Shown here: piece by piece, positions 51,406 to 59,941 of the stretch
Numbering within the stretch: position 1 is the stretch's first letter
Layout of the letters: every line of letters starts with the position of its first letter
DNA from: Clostridiales bacterium
GTDB lineage: Bacteria; Bacillota; Clostridia; Christensenellales; Pumilibacteraceae
Reading direction: 5' to 3'
Assembly: GCA_029070965.1 (NCBI GenBank)
Contig: JAIEBI010000020.1
Location: 45,498-109,497 of the forward strand
DNA: 64,000 bases
Notes under the pieces: model-generated
Seen by the model: only the letters and a program-made list of their open reading frames with translations
Database searches by the model: none
What the model was told of the DNA's origin: nothing
Made by a program: the position numbers and the translations under genes

Positions 51406-51900
51406 TTAACTAAACATTTCCCTTTGTGCCGTTCTATTAATATCGCGCTCTTTAATTACGTTTTTCTTTTCGTAGTTCTTTTTACCCTTGGCAAGAGCTA
51501 TCTCTACCTTGACGAATCGACCTTTCATATACATTTTAACGGGGACTATTGTAAAGCCTTTTTCCGCCGCCTTGGACGCCAGTCGTTGTATTTGGGTCTT
51601 ATGCAGCAGCAGTCTGCGCGTTCTTGTGGGGTCGGGAGCAAATGCGCCCACGTTCTTATACGGCGTTATTCGGCAGTTTTTGAGCTCGAGATTGCCATTT
51701 TCCATAAAGCAAAAGCTGTCGCGCAGCGATACGTCGCCCGCCTTTACCGACTTTACCTCCGAACCCTCCAACGCTATACCCGCCTCGAAGGTTTCCACAA
51801 AAAAGTAATCAAACGCCGCTTTCTTATTTATCGCCACCGTTTTTATCGCGGTTTTAGGCTCGGTTTTTTTAGTATTCTTTCTTTCTACCTTGCTTTTCAT
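51406..51900 (-). CDS. smpB: SsrA-binding protein SmpB
   Basis: 164 residues: the SmpB beta-barrel with 'NKKAAFDYFFVETFEAGIAL', 'EGSEVKSVKAGDVSLRDSF' and 'PVKMYMKGRFVKVEIALAKG', plus the helical C-terminal tail that enters the mRNA channel. It partners tmRNA in rescuing stalled ribosomes. It has a ~20-residue Lys/Thr-rich N-terminal extension. Directly follows mnmE (one base apart). Confidence 0.96.
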   Translation of the reverse strand: MKSKVERKNTKKTEPKTAIKTVAINKKAAFDYFFVETFEAGIALEGSEVKSVKAGDVSLRDSFCFMENGNLELKNCRITPYKNVGAFAPDPTRTRRLLLHKTQIQRLASKAAEKGFTIVPVKMYMKGRFVKVEIALAKGKKNYEKKNVIKERDINRTAQREMFS

Positions 51901-51901
51901 A

Positions 51902-53236
51902 CTATTTCCCCACGCAAAAACGTTCGAAAACGGTTGATATTATGCTTTCGTCGGCCTGCTCGCCGTACAGCTCGGCTATTGCCGAATACGCTTCGTACAA
52001 CAACGCCGCCACAATTTCCAGTCCCTCCGCCTTTTTGGCCTCGTTTTTGACCGCTTTAAGGCTATCCAAACACCGCGCCACGCAATCGTACTGGCGGTGG
52101 TTGCAAACCGACCCGAAATCCTTGGGGCAAAGGTCATACAGCTTTTGTTTGAGCGCCGTAATGTTTATATTCTTTTGCGCGCTGATACGGATTGATTGCC
52201 CTTCTAATGCCGAATTATAGTCTTTTCCGACTTCTTTTTGGTCGTCGCACTTGTTTTTTACCGTTACAAACCGCGAAAACGCGCTTTTGTCTACATCTAC
52301 TTGCCTGTCGTCGGTCACCAAAACCACCGCGTCTGCGTCTTTTGCCGCGGCAAGTGCGCGCTCTATGCCTATCTTTTCCACCTGATCGTCGGTGTCGGTG
52401 TTGAGTCCCGCCGTGTCCGTTACGGTAAATTTGCGGCCGTTATACACGTAATCGCCGTCTATGGTGTCGCGCGTCGTGCCGGCAATGGGGGTAACAATGG
52501 CGCGGTCGCTGCCCACAAGCGCGTTTAGAAGGGTCGATTTACCGGCGTTGGGCGCACCTATAAGCGCTACCTTAAAGCCGTCGTTTATTATTTTTCCACC
52601 TGCAAAGCCTGCGATTTCCTTTTCCAGCATAGCCGCCGCGCTATCCGCCGCCGCCAAAACGGAGCTTACGGCCGCGCCGTCCACCTCGTTTTGCTCCATT
52701 TCGTCGCTGTAATGCAGCACCGCCTCTATCGAGCTCAGCGCAGTTTTAAGTAATTGTTGAACTTGTTCGAGCGATTTGAACCCGCCGAAGTACCGCTTGT
52801 TGCCGTAATCGAGCTGTTCGGGCGTTTGCGCGTCTATAATGTCCGCCAAAGCCTCGCACTGCATCAAATCGAGCTTGCCGTTTAAAAATGCGCGCTTGGT
52901 AAATTCGCCGCGTTCGGCAAGCCTCGCACCGTTATTTAATAACGTTTTTATAATAATATCGCAAATCACGGGGTTGCCGTGCGGAAAAAGCTCCACAATA
53001 TCCTCGCCGGTATACGACTTAGGCGCTTTGTACGCCACCGCCATAAGGCTTTCGGTAAAATCCCCGCTTTTAAACTTATTAACGCACAACCTTCCCACTT
53101 TGAGCGGCTTTTCCAAAAACGCGCTCAAAAGCTCGGTACAGCCTTTGCCGCTCACCCGTATTATCGCCACCGCCGACTTGCCGTTAGGCGTCGCAAGCGC
53201 GGTTATAATGTCGTTGTTATTGTTTAAAGCGTTCAT
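51902..53236 (-). CDS. mnmE: tRNA modification GTPase MnmE
   Basis: 444 residues: N-terminal folate-binding domain ('DIITALATPNGKSAVAIIRVSG'), helical domain, inserted G domain (G1 'GAPNAGKSTLLNALVG', G3 'DTAGLNTD', G4 'NKCD') and C-terminal 'FERFCVGK' matching the catalytic CxGK. With MnmG it modifies U34 of tRNAs. mnmG is not adjacent here, although it often is. Confidence 0.96.
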   Translation of the reverse strand: MNALNNNNDIITALATPNGKSAVAIIRVSGKGCTELLSAFLEKPLKVGRLCVNKFKSGDFTESLMAVAYKAPKSYTGEDIVELFPHGNPVICDIIIKTLLNNGARLAERGEFTKRAFLNGKLDLMQCEALADIIDAQTPEQLDYGNKRYFGGFKSLEQVQQLLKTALSSIEAVLHYSDEMEQNEVDGAAVSSVLAAADSAAAMLEKEIAGFAGGKIINDGFKVALIGAPNAGKSTLLNALVGSDRAIVTPIAGTTRDTIDGDYVYNGRKFTVTDTAGLNTDTDDQVEKIGIERALAAAKDADAVVLVTDDRQVDVDKSAFSRFVTVKNKCDDQKEVGKDYNSALEGQSIRISAQKNINITALKQKLYDLCPKDFGSVCNHRQYDCVARCLDSLKAVKNEAKKAEGLEIVAALLYEAYSAIAELYGEQADESIISTVFERFCVGK

Positions 53237-53523
53237 AATTTATAATAACTTTGTGGAAAAGTGTGGTTTTTGTTATGATTTTAATCTATTTTTTGTCGTT
53301 AATTTTTCCTATTTGGAGTTTTGCACGTTGTTTTACACACAGATATGTTCACAGCTATGCACGGTTATGAGCATTTTTGTGCACATATTTAATGATAAAC
53401 TTCTCTACCTTTTGTCCGTCTTTTTTCTATCTTCTACCATATCTTGTATGAAGGACGAGTTATGCACATTTATTGCTCACCTACTATATATAACTACTAA
53501 TAAATAATATATAAACTCAACAA
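53237..53523. other. AT-rich gap with DnaA-box-like motifs
   Basis: 287 bases without a gene between mnmE and rsmG. TTATGCACA (53460-53468) fits the DnaA-box pattern TTATNCACA; TGTGGAAAA near 53250 is one mismatch away, and several TTCACA/TGCACA words cluster around 53340-53390. It could be an origin-associated region or ordinary AT-rich DNA. Confidence 0.3.
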
Positions 53524-54165
53524 CTACAACTTGTCGTAGACGAATACTCGTCTTTTTATATCAGTGTTCAAAAGTGTATAATCTTTTGTTTCGGAAAGCC
53601 GTATTTTCAGCTTCGATTCGGTAGAACTTAATGCCGGATTGTCATTTTGAGTTTTGTACAAAACTATCTTTCCGCCTTTTTTAGCGAGCGGCGCGCAGTA
53701 CGACAGGGTTTTATCAACGTCGGACACCGCTCTCGCGCTTACCGTATCGAATAATTCGCCCTGTTTTGCCAAGTCTTCCGCCCGCGAATGGACGGCTGAT
53801 ATATTGTTAAGCCGCAATTCTTTGACGCAGCGGTTGATTAAAGTCAGCTTTTTACCCACACTGTCCAGCCCGACAAAGTCCAAGCCTGTGGCAATGGCGA
53901 GCGGAAGGCAGGGAAACCCGCCGCCGCAGCCGACGTCGCAACACCGCCCGACAAAGTATTTGTACGGATAAATACTGTCCAAATAGTGTTTTATATATAC
54001 GTCGCTTTCGGTGCGGATTGCCGAAATGTTTATTACCGAATTGACCTCGAAATACAGCTTTGTCAGCGCTTCAAACTTATTTATAAGCCCGCCGTCATCA
54101 AAGTTTTGGAGCAAAAAGTCGGTAAACAGTTGTTTTCCGTCCGTTTTAACGATGTCATTCATCAT
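53524..54165 (-). CDS. rsmG: 16S rRNA (guanine-N7) methyltransferase RsmG
   Basis: 213 residues with the SAM-binding 'CDVGCGGGFPCLPLAIA' and 'LKLTLINRCVKEL'-like helix typical of GidB/RsmG, which methylates G527 of 16S rRNA. It overlaps the DegV gene by ATGA. Its neighbourhood with mnmE and parB is typical of the origin region. Confidence 0.93.
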   Translation of the reverse strand: MMNDIVKTDGKQLFTDFLLQNFDDGGLINKFEALTKLYFEVNSVINISAIRTESDVYIKHYLDSIYPYKYFVGRCCDVGCGGGFPCLPLAIATGLDFVGLDSVGKKLTLINRCVKELRLNNISAVHSRAEDLAKQGELFDTVSARAVSDVDKTLSYCAPLAKKGGKIVLYKTQNDNPALSSTESKLKIRLSETKDYTLLNTDIKRRVFVYDKL

Positions 54166-55019
54166 TTGTTACCGTCGTTTATATAAAGAATGCCGAGCGT
54201 GCTCTTTCCGCAATGGCTGGTGATAGTGGAGCCGGCAATCGTTTCGATGACGTTTTCGGGCTTAAAGCCGTAGTCGATAAGCCTTTTGCGCACAATGTCC
54301 ACGGCCTCGCGGTCGGCGTGCGTGTGCGTAATAAATACGCGCGTCATGTCCGGAGTGTCGTATTTGCTAAGCGTGCAGTCCACGTATTTGAGCAGGTTTT
54401 TGTTAAAACTTCCCAAAAATTTGCGCGCTACCGTGATTTTTCCGTTGATTAGCTGGAGCGAAGGCTTGATTGAGAATGCCTTTCCGAAAAACGCCGACAG
54501 TCCGCTGCAACGCCCGCCCTTATACAAAAATTCGAGCGTATTTATAATAAACGACGCTTGAACGCTCGATTTTCGCTTTTCTATCGTTTCCGCAATCGTT
54601 TGGGCGTCTTGTCCGCTGTCTCTGAGGTCGGCAGCCGCGAGCGCTAAAAGGCCGGTGCCAGACGACAGCGATTTGCCGTCTATTACGTAAACGTCGGATA
54701 GCCGCGCCGCCGCCTCGTTAGCATAGTTGTACGTCGAAGATATCTCCGACGAAATAGCTATATGCACCACTGCCATGCCCTGATCGGTAAAAGACTTAAA
54801 ATATTCGTAAAAGTCCTCTATGGAACGTGCCGCGGTTGTGGGGAGCTTGCCGGTCTTTTCGTAATAATCGAATATCATCGGCGTTTTAATGTCAACATCG
54901 TCCAAATACTGGTCGTCGCCGAGCATTACGTACAGCGAAAATTCGCCTATATCGCGCATTTTAAACAGATCGTTAAGGTCTGATGCGCTGTCCGTCGTTA
55001 TTTTTACGGGCTTGTTCAA
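54162..55019 (-). CDS. DegV family fatty-acid-binding protein 2
   Basis: 285 residues: 'KITTDSASDL' at the N terminus, 'LPTTAARS' (about 58), 'ISSEISSTY' (about 92), 'DGKSLSSGTG' (about 120) and 'YKGGRCSG' (about 168) mark a complete DegV/FakB fold. It is only distantly similar to the DegV protein at 7414-8346, so the two probably prefer different fatty acids, as FakB paralogues do. It has no kinase gene next to it and is coupled to rsmG. Confidence 0.88.
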   Translation of the reverse strand: MNKPVKITTDSASDLNDLFKMRDIGEFSLYVMLGDDQYLDDVDIKTPMIFDYYEKTGKLPTTAARSIEDFYEYFKSFTDQGMAVVHIAISSEISSTYNYANEAAARLSDVYVIDGKSLSSGTGLLALAAADLRDSGQDAQTIAETIEKRKSSVQASFIINTLEFLYKGGRCSGLSAFFGKAFSIKPSLQLINGKITVARKFLGSFNKNLLKYVDCTLSKYDTPDMTRVFITHTHADREAVDIVRKRLIDYGFKPENVIETIAGSTITSHCGKSTLGILYINDGNK

Positions 55020-55043
55020 GATATCACCACCGTTAGTTATATA

Positions 55044-55709
55044 TTAATATACAACTGATAACACTTTGTATTTGATTTTAGAGAGCGGTTGGGTGCCGTA
55101 GTGTCTGGAATCGCGGGAAACGTTGCGGTTGTCGCCCAAAAAGAAAACGTTTCCGTCGGGTATCATAATCGTAGATTTGATGACTCTATCGTAAGTATCC
55201 GAATCGAGCGTATTATCAATAATGTAGTTTGTAAGGTCGGGGTCGTACCGCATAATTATGTTATTATAATAATATTTGTCGTTAAAGTTCATATAAGCAA
55301 ACTTCATCGGCTCTTTAATATACGGTTCGTTTACCTTTTTAAATTGGTTTTCGCCCTTTTTGCAAATATATAAGTCCACGTAACGACTGTCGGCGTTGTG
55401 CATAAAAATCAGTTTATCGCCGGACAAGCCGATTACGCGTTTTACAATGTCATGGCTTTCTTTGGCTTTGTCGTCGGAAACGTCTATTATTACGATATCG
55501 CCGCGGTTAATTGTGTTACATTTGCGTTGCGCAAGGCAATACTGCTTGTCGAAAATTGTATTTTCCATGCTATCGCCTTCTATGGGAACAAACGAAAAGA
55601 AATAGAAAAATATCAAAACCGCAAGCAGGATAAAAATAACAATCAATGTCAAAACGTATGACTGTTTCTTTTTGGTAAACAGCAGTTCGCCGGTGCCGAT
55701 AAAGTTCAT
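55044..55709 (-). CDS. Signal peptidase I
   Basis: 221 residues: one N-terminal transmembrane helix (about 20-42), box B 'EGDSMENT' with the catalytic Ser, box D 'DIVKRVIGLSGDK' with the catalytic Lys, and box E 'FLGDNRNVSRDSRHYG'. It cleaves signal peptides at the outer face of the membrane. It lies 4 bp after the hydrolase-like gene and 24 bp before the DegV gene. Confidence 0.93.
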   Translation of the reverse strand: MNFIGTGELLFTKKKQSYVLTLIVIFILLAVLIFFYFFSFVPIEGDSMENTIFDKQYCLAQRKCNTINRGDIVIIDVSDDKAKESHDIVKRVIGLSGDKLIFMHNADSRYVDLYICKKGENQFKKVNEPYIKEPMKFAYMNFNDKYYYNNIIMRYDPDLTNYIIDNTLDSDTYDRVIKSTIMIPDGNVFFLGDNRNVSRDSRHYGTQPLSKIKYKVLSVVY

Positions 55710-55713
55710 AATT

Positions 55714-57282
55714 TTATACCCAAATCACCGAGCCCAATACAAATTGTTTATCCGAAGTAAATTCCAATACCAATATTTGCGACCAGTCCGAAAGCATACC
55801 CGCCGCGCCCTTAAAGTTCATATGCGAAAGCGAGAATTTGTGCCAATCGCTATCGTTCTTTATATCGACTGTACATTCGTACTTGTTTGTATCGTTGCTG
55901 ACCGAAACCGTTACCGTTTGCGGTTCGCCGCACAGCATCAGCTGCAAGAGTGTGTCCGGTCCGACGCTGAACAACGGATCGCCCAGCTTGAACGTCAACA
56001 GCGACCCGCTCTTGCTGGTTACGCCGTCTATATCGTACAATCCTTTTATTGTCATAACCGCACTGCCGTCGCGCGTTGTCCAGCAGTCCTCGCCCATACT
56101 GCCATCGTAAATCTTTCTATGGCTTACTCCCGGTCTTGCCTGCACCCCGATTGATTTGGGAATTATGCCGAGCAAGTTTGACGAACGGATTGTTTTATTG
56201 TCGTAAATTACGTTAGCAAAGGCGTAAATGGGCTTATTATCTTGGCAAACGTTGATTTTTGCCATGTAATTATCCTTGCCTAAGCTTATAATCGGTATGC
56301 TCATCCAGTTGCGGTACGGCGCGTCTTCTATGCAAAACGATACAAACAGTTTTACTTGTACGTTGCGCTCGTCCACAGGATTGTCTATCGCTATGTTGAT
56401 ATATAAGTTTTTATCGGAGTTGGACGGCGAAATTTGCGGTATAGGCTCGCACGCAACGTTGTTCGCACGGTCGTCGAAAAACTCCAAAAGATTGTCGTAT
56501 GCCGCTTTAATTCCGCCGGTTAAGGCACGTTCCACAATGCGGAAATGCTTTAACGAAGCAGTGTTTTTGGCAAGCTCCGCCATATCGTCAAGCGAGCCGT
56601 CATAGTCGTTGGACGATATAGCCATAAACATAGGAATTTCGCAAATAGGCGCGTATGCGCTGTTATCCAGCGACGCGCGGTAGTTTATCAGCGAATTGCC
56701 CTCGCCCACAACGTTGGGGATAATATTAAGCAGCGTTGCGCACGCCGTAAGCCCGTCGTGAAACGCCGCCAGCTTGTATACAGTGCAGCCTCCTAATCCT
56801 TCGCCGAGCGCAAAAATATGTGTTTCGCCGTAAATCTCCTGCAACAGCTTGATTGCCCGACGCGAAATGCACGTCCAAATATACCAGTTACTGGTCGAAT
56901 CCTCGGGAATGGAAAATTCCTCCACGCCGTCAAGGTTGCAAGCGGCAAGCGATTTAGGGTAAAGCGTATACCTTTCGCGGTCGGATTTGCCCAAATAATC
57001 CAAAACAGCCACCGAATATCCGTATTCGTGCAGCTTTGCAAGCAATTCCTCGTTCGGCTTTGCGGTTTTATCCGCAAGGTACAGCACCACGCCCTTAGCA
57101 TCCTCGCGCTCGTAAATCTTAATGTATGCGCGCGTCCGTCCGTCCACGGTAGTATAACCGTCAAAATAATACGCTTTGACGGTATAGCCGTTTTCGACTT
57201 TCTGGGAAAGTGCCGACTTATTGAGCGGAAGCGCCAAAACGTCGTAGTTTTTCCATAGATTGATAGGGCTTGTAATATCCAC
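55714..57282 (-). CDS. Alpha/beta-hydrolase-like protein, degenerate nucleophile
   Basis: About 522 residues from GTG 57282 (GGAG eight bases upstream). The first ~270 form an alpha/beta hydrolase fold related to acetyl-xylan-esterase-type enzymes, but the elbow reads 'FALGEGLGGCTV', with Gly where Ser is expected. The remaining ~250 residues are beta-rich ('PYRNWMSIPIISLGKDNYMA', 'KYECTVDIKNDSDWHKFSL') and may bind a ligand or carbohydrate. It may have lost catalysis and serve as a binding protein. It heads a likely operon with signal peptidase I, DegV and rsmG. Confidence 0.7.
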   Translation of the reverse strand: MDITSPINLWKNYDVLALPLNKSALSQKVENGYTVKAYYFDGYTTVDGRTRAYIKIYEREDAKGVVLYLADKTAKPNEELLAKLHEYGYSVAVLDYLGKSDRERYTLYPKSLAACNLDGVEEFSIPEDSTSNWYIWTCISRRAIKLLQEIYGETHIFALGEGLGGCTVYKLAAFHDGLTACATLLNIIPNVVGEGNSLINYRASLDNSAYAPICEIPMFMAISSNDYDGSLDDMAELAKNTASLKHFRIVERALTGGIKAAYDNLLEFFDDRANNVACEPIPQISPSNSDKNLYINIAIDNPVDERNVQVKLFVSFCIEDAPYRNWMSIPIISLGKDNYMAKINVCQDNKPIYAFANVIYDNKTIRSSNLLGIIPKSIGVQARPGVSHRKIYDGSMGEDCWTTRDGSAVMTIKGLYDIDGVTSKSGSLLTFKLGDPLFSVGPDTLLQLMLCGEPQTVTVSVSNDTNKYECTVDIKNDSDWHKFSLSHMNFKGAAGMLSDWSQILVLEFTSDKQFVLGSVIWV

Positions 57283-57417
57283 GGGACACACTCCAAGATA
57301 ATACTGTCCTCTATTATATACCTTACGGTCCGATTTGTCAAGTATAGACGTGTATTACCGCGACATATATATTTTGTTGAATTTTTTGCATAGCGCTAAT
57401 GTAATTTTTCTATTTGC

Positions 57418-57446
57418 TTGACAATATTTCGCGATACGTATATAAT
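57418..57446 (+). promoter_or_regulatory. Promoter of parB
   Basis: TTGACA (57418-57423), 17-base spacer, TATAAT (57441-57446), 35 bases before the ATG. Confidence 0.8.
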
Positions 57447-57481
57447 ATTGCTAATACAAAACATACACGGAGGTCATAACT

Positions 57482-58363
57482 ATGGCACCAATCAGAAAAG
57501 GCGGACTTGGCCGCGGCTTGGGAGCACTGCTCAGCGATATAGAAGAAGAATCGGTTATCAACTCGACCGAAACGTCGGAAATGTTGCTGTCCAATATCGA
57601 GCCGAACGTCGATCAGCCCCGCAAACAGTTTAACGACGACGCGCTTGCCGCGCTGGTGGAAAGCATTAAAACTCACGGCGTAATTACGCCGCTTATCGTC
57701 ACACCTAAGCCGGACGGCAAATATATGATTATTGCCGGCGAACGCCGCTACCGTGCCGCTACAGCCGCAGGACTCGTGTCCGTGCCGGTATGCGTACGCG
57801 AATGCACGCAAGTCCAAATAGACGAGCTGTCCTTGATAGAAAACATTCAGCGCGAGGACTTAAACCCTATGGAAGTAGCCCGCGCTATCAAAAAATTGAT
57901 GGACGACTATGGCTATACGCAGGAAGAAGCTGCGGAGCGCATTGGCAAAGCCCGCCCGACGGTAGCCAACCTGCTTCGCCTTATGGACTTGACGGAAGCC
58001 GTACAAAAAATGGTAGAAAGCGGCCAGCTTTCGGCAGGACATGCCCGCTGCCTTGTCACCGTTGCGGATAGCGATTTGCAGTGGGAGCTTGCGCAAAAGG
58101 CTCGCGGCGACAGAATGAGCGTGCGCGACTTTGAAAAACTGGTTAAAAACACCTTAAATCCCAAAAAGAAGCCCGACGCAAGCAAACAAAGCCTTGAATT
58201 GCGCGATATGGTAGTGCGCATGCAACGCACCTTCGGCACAAAGGTATCACTTTTGGGCAATGATAATAAGGGACGCATATTCATCGACTACTACACCCCC
58301 GACGATTTAAGCCGAATTGAGAGCATGCTCAGCTATTTGGAAAGCAATTACAATAAGGATTAA
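57482..58363 (+). CDS. parB: Chromosome partitioning protein ParB/Spo0J
   Basis: 293 residues: N-terminal CTP-binding domain with 'ITPLIVTPKPDGKYMIIAGERRYRAA' and 'LIENIQREDLNPMEVARAI', central HTH ('YTQEEAAERIGKARPTVANLL') that reads parS, and a C-terminal dimerisation domain. It loads at parS and spreads as a clamp to organise the origin. CGGAGG precedes the ATG. Three parS sites lie directly after the stop. parA/soj is not adjacent. Confidence 0.95.
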   Translation: MAPIRKGGLGRGLGALLSDIEEESVINSTETSEMLLSNIEPNVDQPRKQFNDDALAALVESIKTHGVITPLIVTPKPDGKYMIIAGERRYRAATAAGLVSVPVCVRECTQVQIDELSLIENIQREDLNPMEVARAIKKLMDDYGYTQEEAAERIGKARPTVANLLRLMDLTEAVQKMVESGQLSAGHARCLVTVADSDLQWELAQKARGDRMSVRDFEKLVKNTLNPKKKPDASKQSLELRDMVVRMQRTFGTKVSLLGNDNKGRIFIDYYTPDDLSRIESMLSYLESNYNKD

Positions 58364-58379
58364 TGTTCCACGTGAAACA
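58364..58379. promoter_or_regulatory. parS site 1
   Basis: TGTTCCACGTGAAACA, one mismatch from the consensus, beginning at the base after the parB stop. Confidence 0.9.
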
Positions 58380-58403
58380 ATTTTAAATCACAGGAAAGGT
58401 AAT

Positions 58404-58419
58404 TGTTTCACGTGAAACA
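58404..58419. promoter_or_regulatory. parS site 2
   Basis: TGTTTCACGTGAAACA, the perfect palindromic consensus bound by ParB. Confidence 0.97.
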
Positions 58420-58440
58420 ATCAAAATAGCAATAAAATAA

Positions 58441-58456
58441 TGTTCCATGTGAAACA
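58441..58456. promoter_or_regulatory. parS site 3
   Basis: TGTTCCATGTGAAACA, two mismatches from the consensus. The three sites are spaced 40 and 37 bp apart. Confidence 0.85.
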
Positions 58457-58489
58457 AATTCGTAATATGAAATAACCTATTATTTATGC

Positions 58490-58518
58490 AAATACGCCGC
58501 TATATTAGCGGCGTATTT
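58490..58518. terminator. Terminator between parB and the ferritin-like gene
   Basis: An 11-bp stem AAATACGCCGC/GCGGCGTATTT serves the convergent genes. It sits inside a larger perfect 15-bp inverted repeat (58463-58477 and 58528-58542). Confidence 0.8.
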
Positions 58519-58551
58519 TAATTTAGTGGTTATTTCATATTATTATAATCG

Positions 58552-59811
58552 TTACGGCTGTTTTTTGCGACCTAAGTCTACGTTGTCCTCTTTTCGGTTG
58601 CGCAAGGCTTTTACGGGGTGCTCGGCGACGGTAAAGCGGTAGTCTTGTCCGAATTCGGTAATATAATTGTCTATAACCTTGTGGCTTGCCACCGAGGACG
58701 GCGCTTTGTTTACTGCGGCGTTATAGCGGAAATACTCGTAATCGTCCGGAATATTGGCTATGTCGGTGTATTCCTCCAATACTGCTGTGTTGTTTACTGT
58801 GTTTTTAAGCACGTTGCGCACGTAGTGCTTATTCTTTTCGCAGTTGTCGTTAAACGTGAGCAGTGTGGGAAATTCGGCGTTGGGTATTACCTGCGCCCAT
58901 TCCTTGCCCTCGTACTTTTTCAGGAGATTGGCAGCGTAGTGCAAATGCGCCAGCTCTTGCTCAAAGTGGGTTGTCCAAATCTTTTTGGCGACGTCGTTGG
59001 TTTCCTCGCTCATGGCGGAATAATACAAATAGCACTCGCAGTACTCGTGCATCAGCAAGCATTCCAGCCATGTGCAAGTGGGATCCATAAGCGACTCGTA
59101 TTGAGTGACGTGCTGCTCCTCGACCATAGCGATTTCCATATACAGCCTGCGACCTACATCGGAAGCTGAATAGAATGCACCGAGGTTCATATAGAAGTTC
59201 ATTGTTTGTTGCTCGGCGGCTGTTATTATCATTGTGTGCAGCTTGGTGGCAAGCGACGCGTCCGCCGATATGGGACGGCGTACGTCGTCAAACGGGTGGC
59301 GGTGTTCGGATATTGTGGGGCGCCCCGGCATAATTTCCGTATAGCTGCCTACAAGCTTTTCCCCCTTTATCCCCTGCTCCATTTCCAAAAGGTCGCTAAA
59401 CCTATATAGGTGATCGAAGTCCTCCAAAAGCGCAAAGTCAAGCGCGGCCTTTACGTACTTGTTCTTTTCGGTTTGAGCGAGTACGGCGGTCAGGTCTACG
59501 GCAAGTTGCTCGTAGGATATTGTTGTTTCCAGCATAGTTTCGTCCTTGGGCTTAAAGAAGGATATACGCTTTTGCTGTTGCTGCTCGAGCCGACGAAGGA
59601 AAGCGACGTCGCGGCGAAGGTTGTTGTCCGCAGTGTGGCGCGCAAGCTGGTGCATAAACCAGTTTTCCTCGAATTCCGCGCCGTTAAGCAGGATTGTTCG
59701 CACTTTGGTGTAGGCGTCGGTCTCGTTTTTGTCGTAAGCGGTAGGGTATAGCTTTCTCCAATCGCTTACGCACTTGTCTATTTTGTAAGATTTTTCGTTA
59801 AATGGATTCAT
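58552..59811 (-). CDS. Ferritin-like diiron protein
   Basis: 419 residues from ATG 59811 (GGAGGT upstream). Mostly helical with carboxylate/His patterns of ferritin-like four-helix bundles: 'ALLEDFDHLYRFSDLLE' (about 130), 'IAMVEEQHVTQYESL' (about 235) and 'THFEQELAHLHYAANLL' (about 285). Similar long proteins occur in anaerobic Clostridia; function unknown, possibly oxygen or peroxide handling. The metal ligands suggest two iron sites. Convergent with parB. Confidence 0.72.
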   Translation of the reverse strand: MNPFNEKSYKIDKCVSDWRKLYPTAYDKNETDAYTKVRTILLNGAEFEENWFMHQLARHTADNNLRRDVAFLRRLEQQQQKRISFFKPKDETMLETTISYEQLAVDLTAVLAQTEKNKYVKAALDFALLEDFDHLYRFSDLLEMEQGIKGEKLVGSYTEIMPGRPTISEHRHPFDDVRRPISADASLATKLHTMIITAAEQQTMNFYMNLGAFYSASDVGRRLYMEIAMVEEQHVTQYESLMDPTCTWLECLLMHEYCECYLYYSAMSEETNDVAKKIWTTHFEQELAHLHYAANLLKKYEGKEWAQVIPNAEFPTLLTFNDNCEKNKHYVRNVLKNTVNNTAVLEEYTDIANIPDDYEYFRYNAAVNKAPSSVASHKVIDNYITEFGQDYRFTVAEHPVKALRNRKEDNVDLGRKKQP

Positions 59812-59925
59812 AATGACCTCCGATTGTTTGTTGGATAATTTAATTGTTGGCAAGCAGTAAAGTATTTAAACAATTAAATTTTGAGTTATTTCGCGATAAA
59901 AGTAGATTTTTATTGTTGCGCATGG

Positions 59926-59931
59926 TATAAT
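59926..59931 (+). promoter_or_regulatory. Extended -10 promoter of the PLD-like gene
   Basis: TGGTATAAT is an extended -10; no good -35 is seen at 17 bases. The start near 59938 leaves only about four bases before the ATG at 59942, so the mRNA may be leaderless. Confidence 0.5.
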
Positions 59932-59941
59932 GTAAATAATA

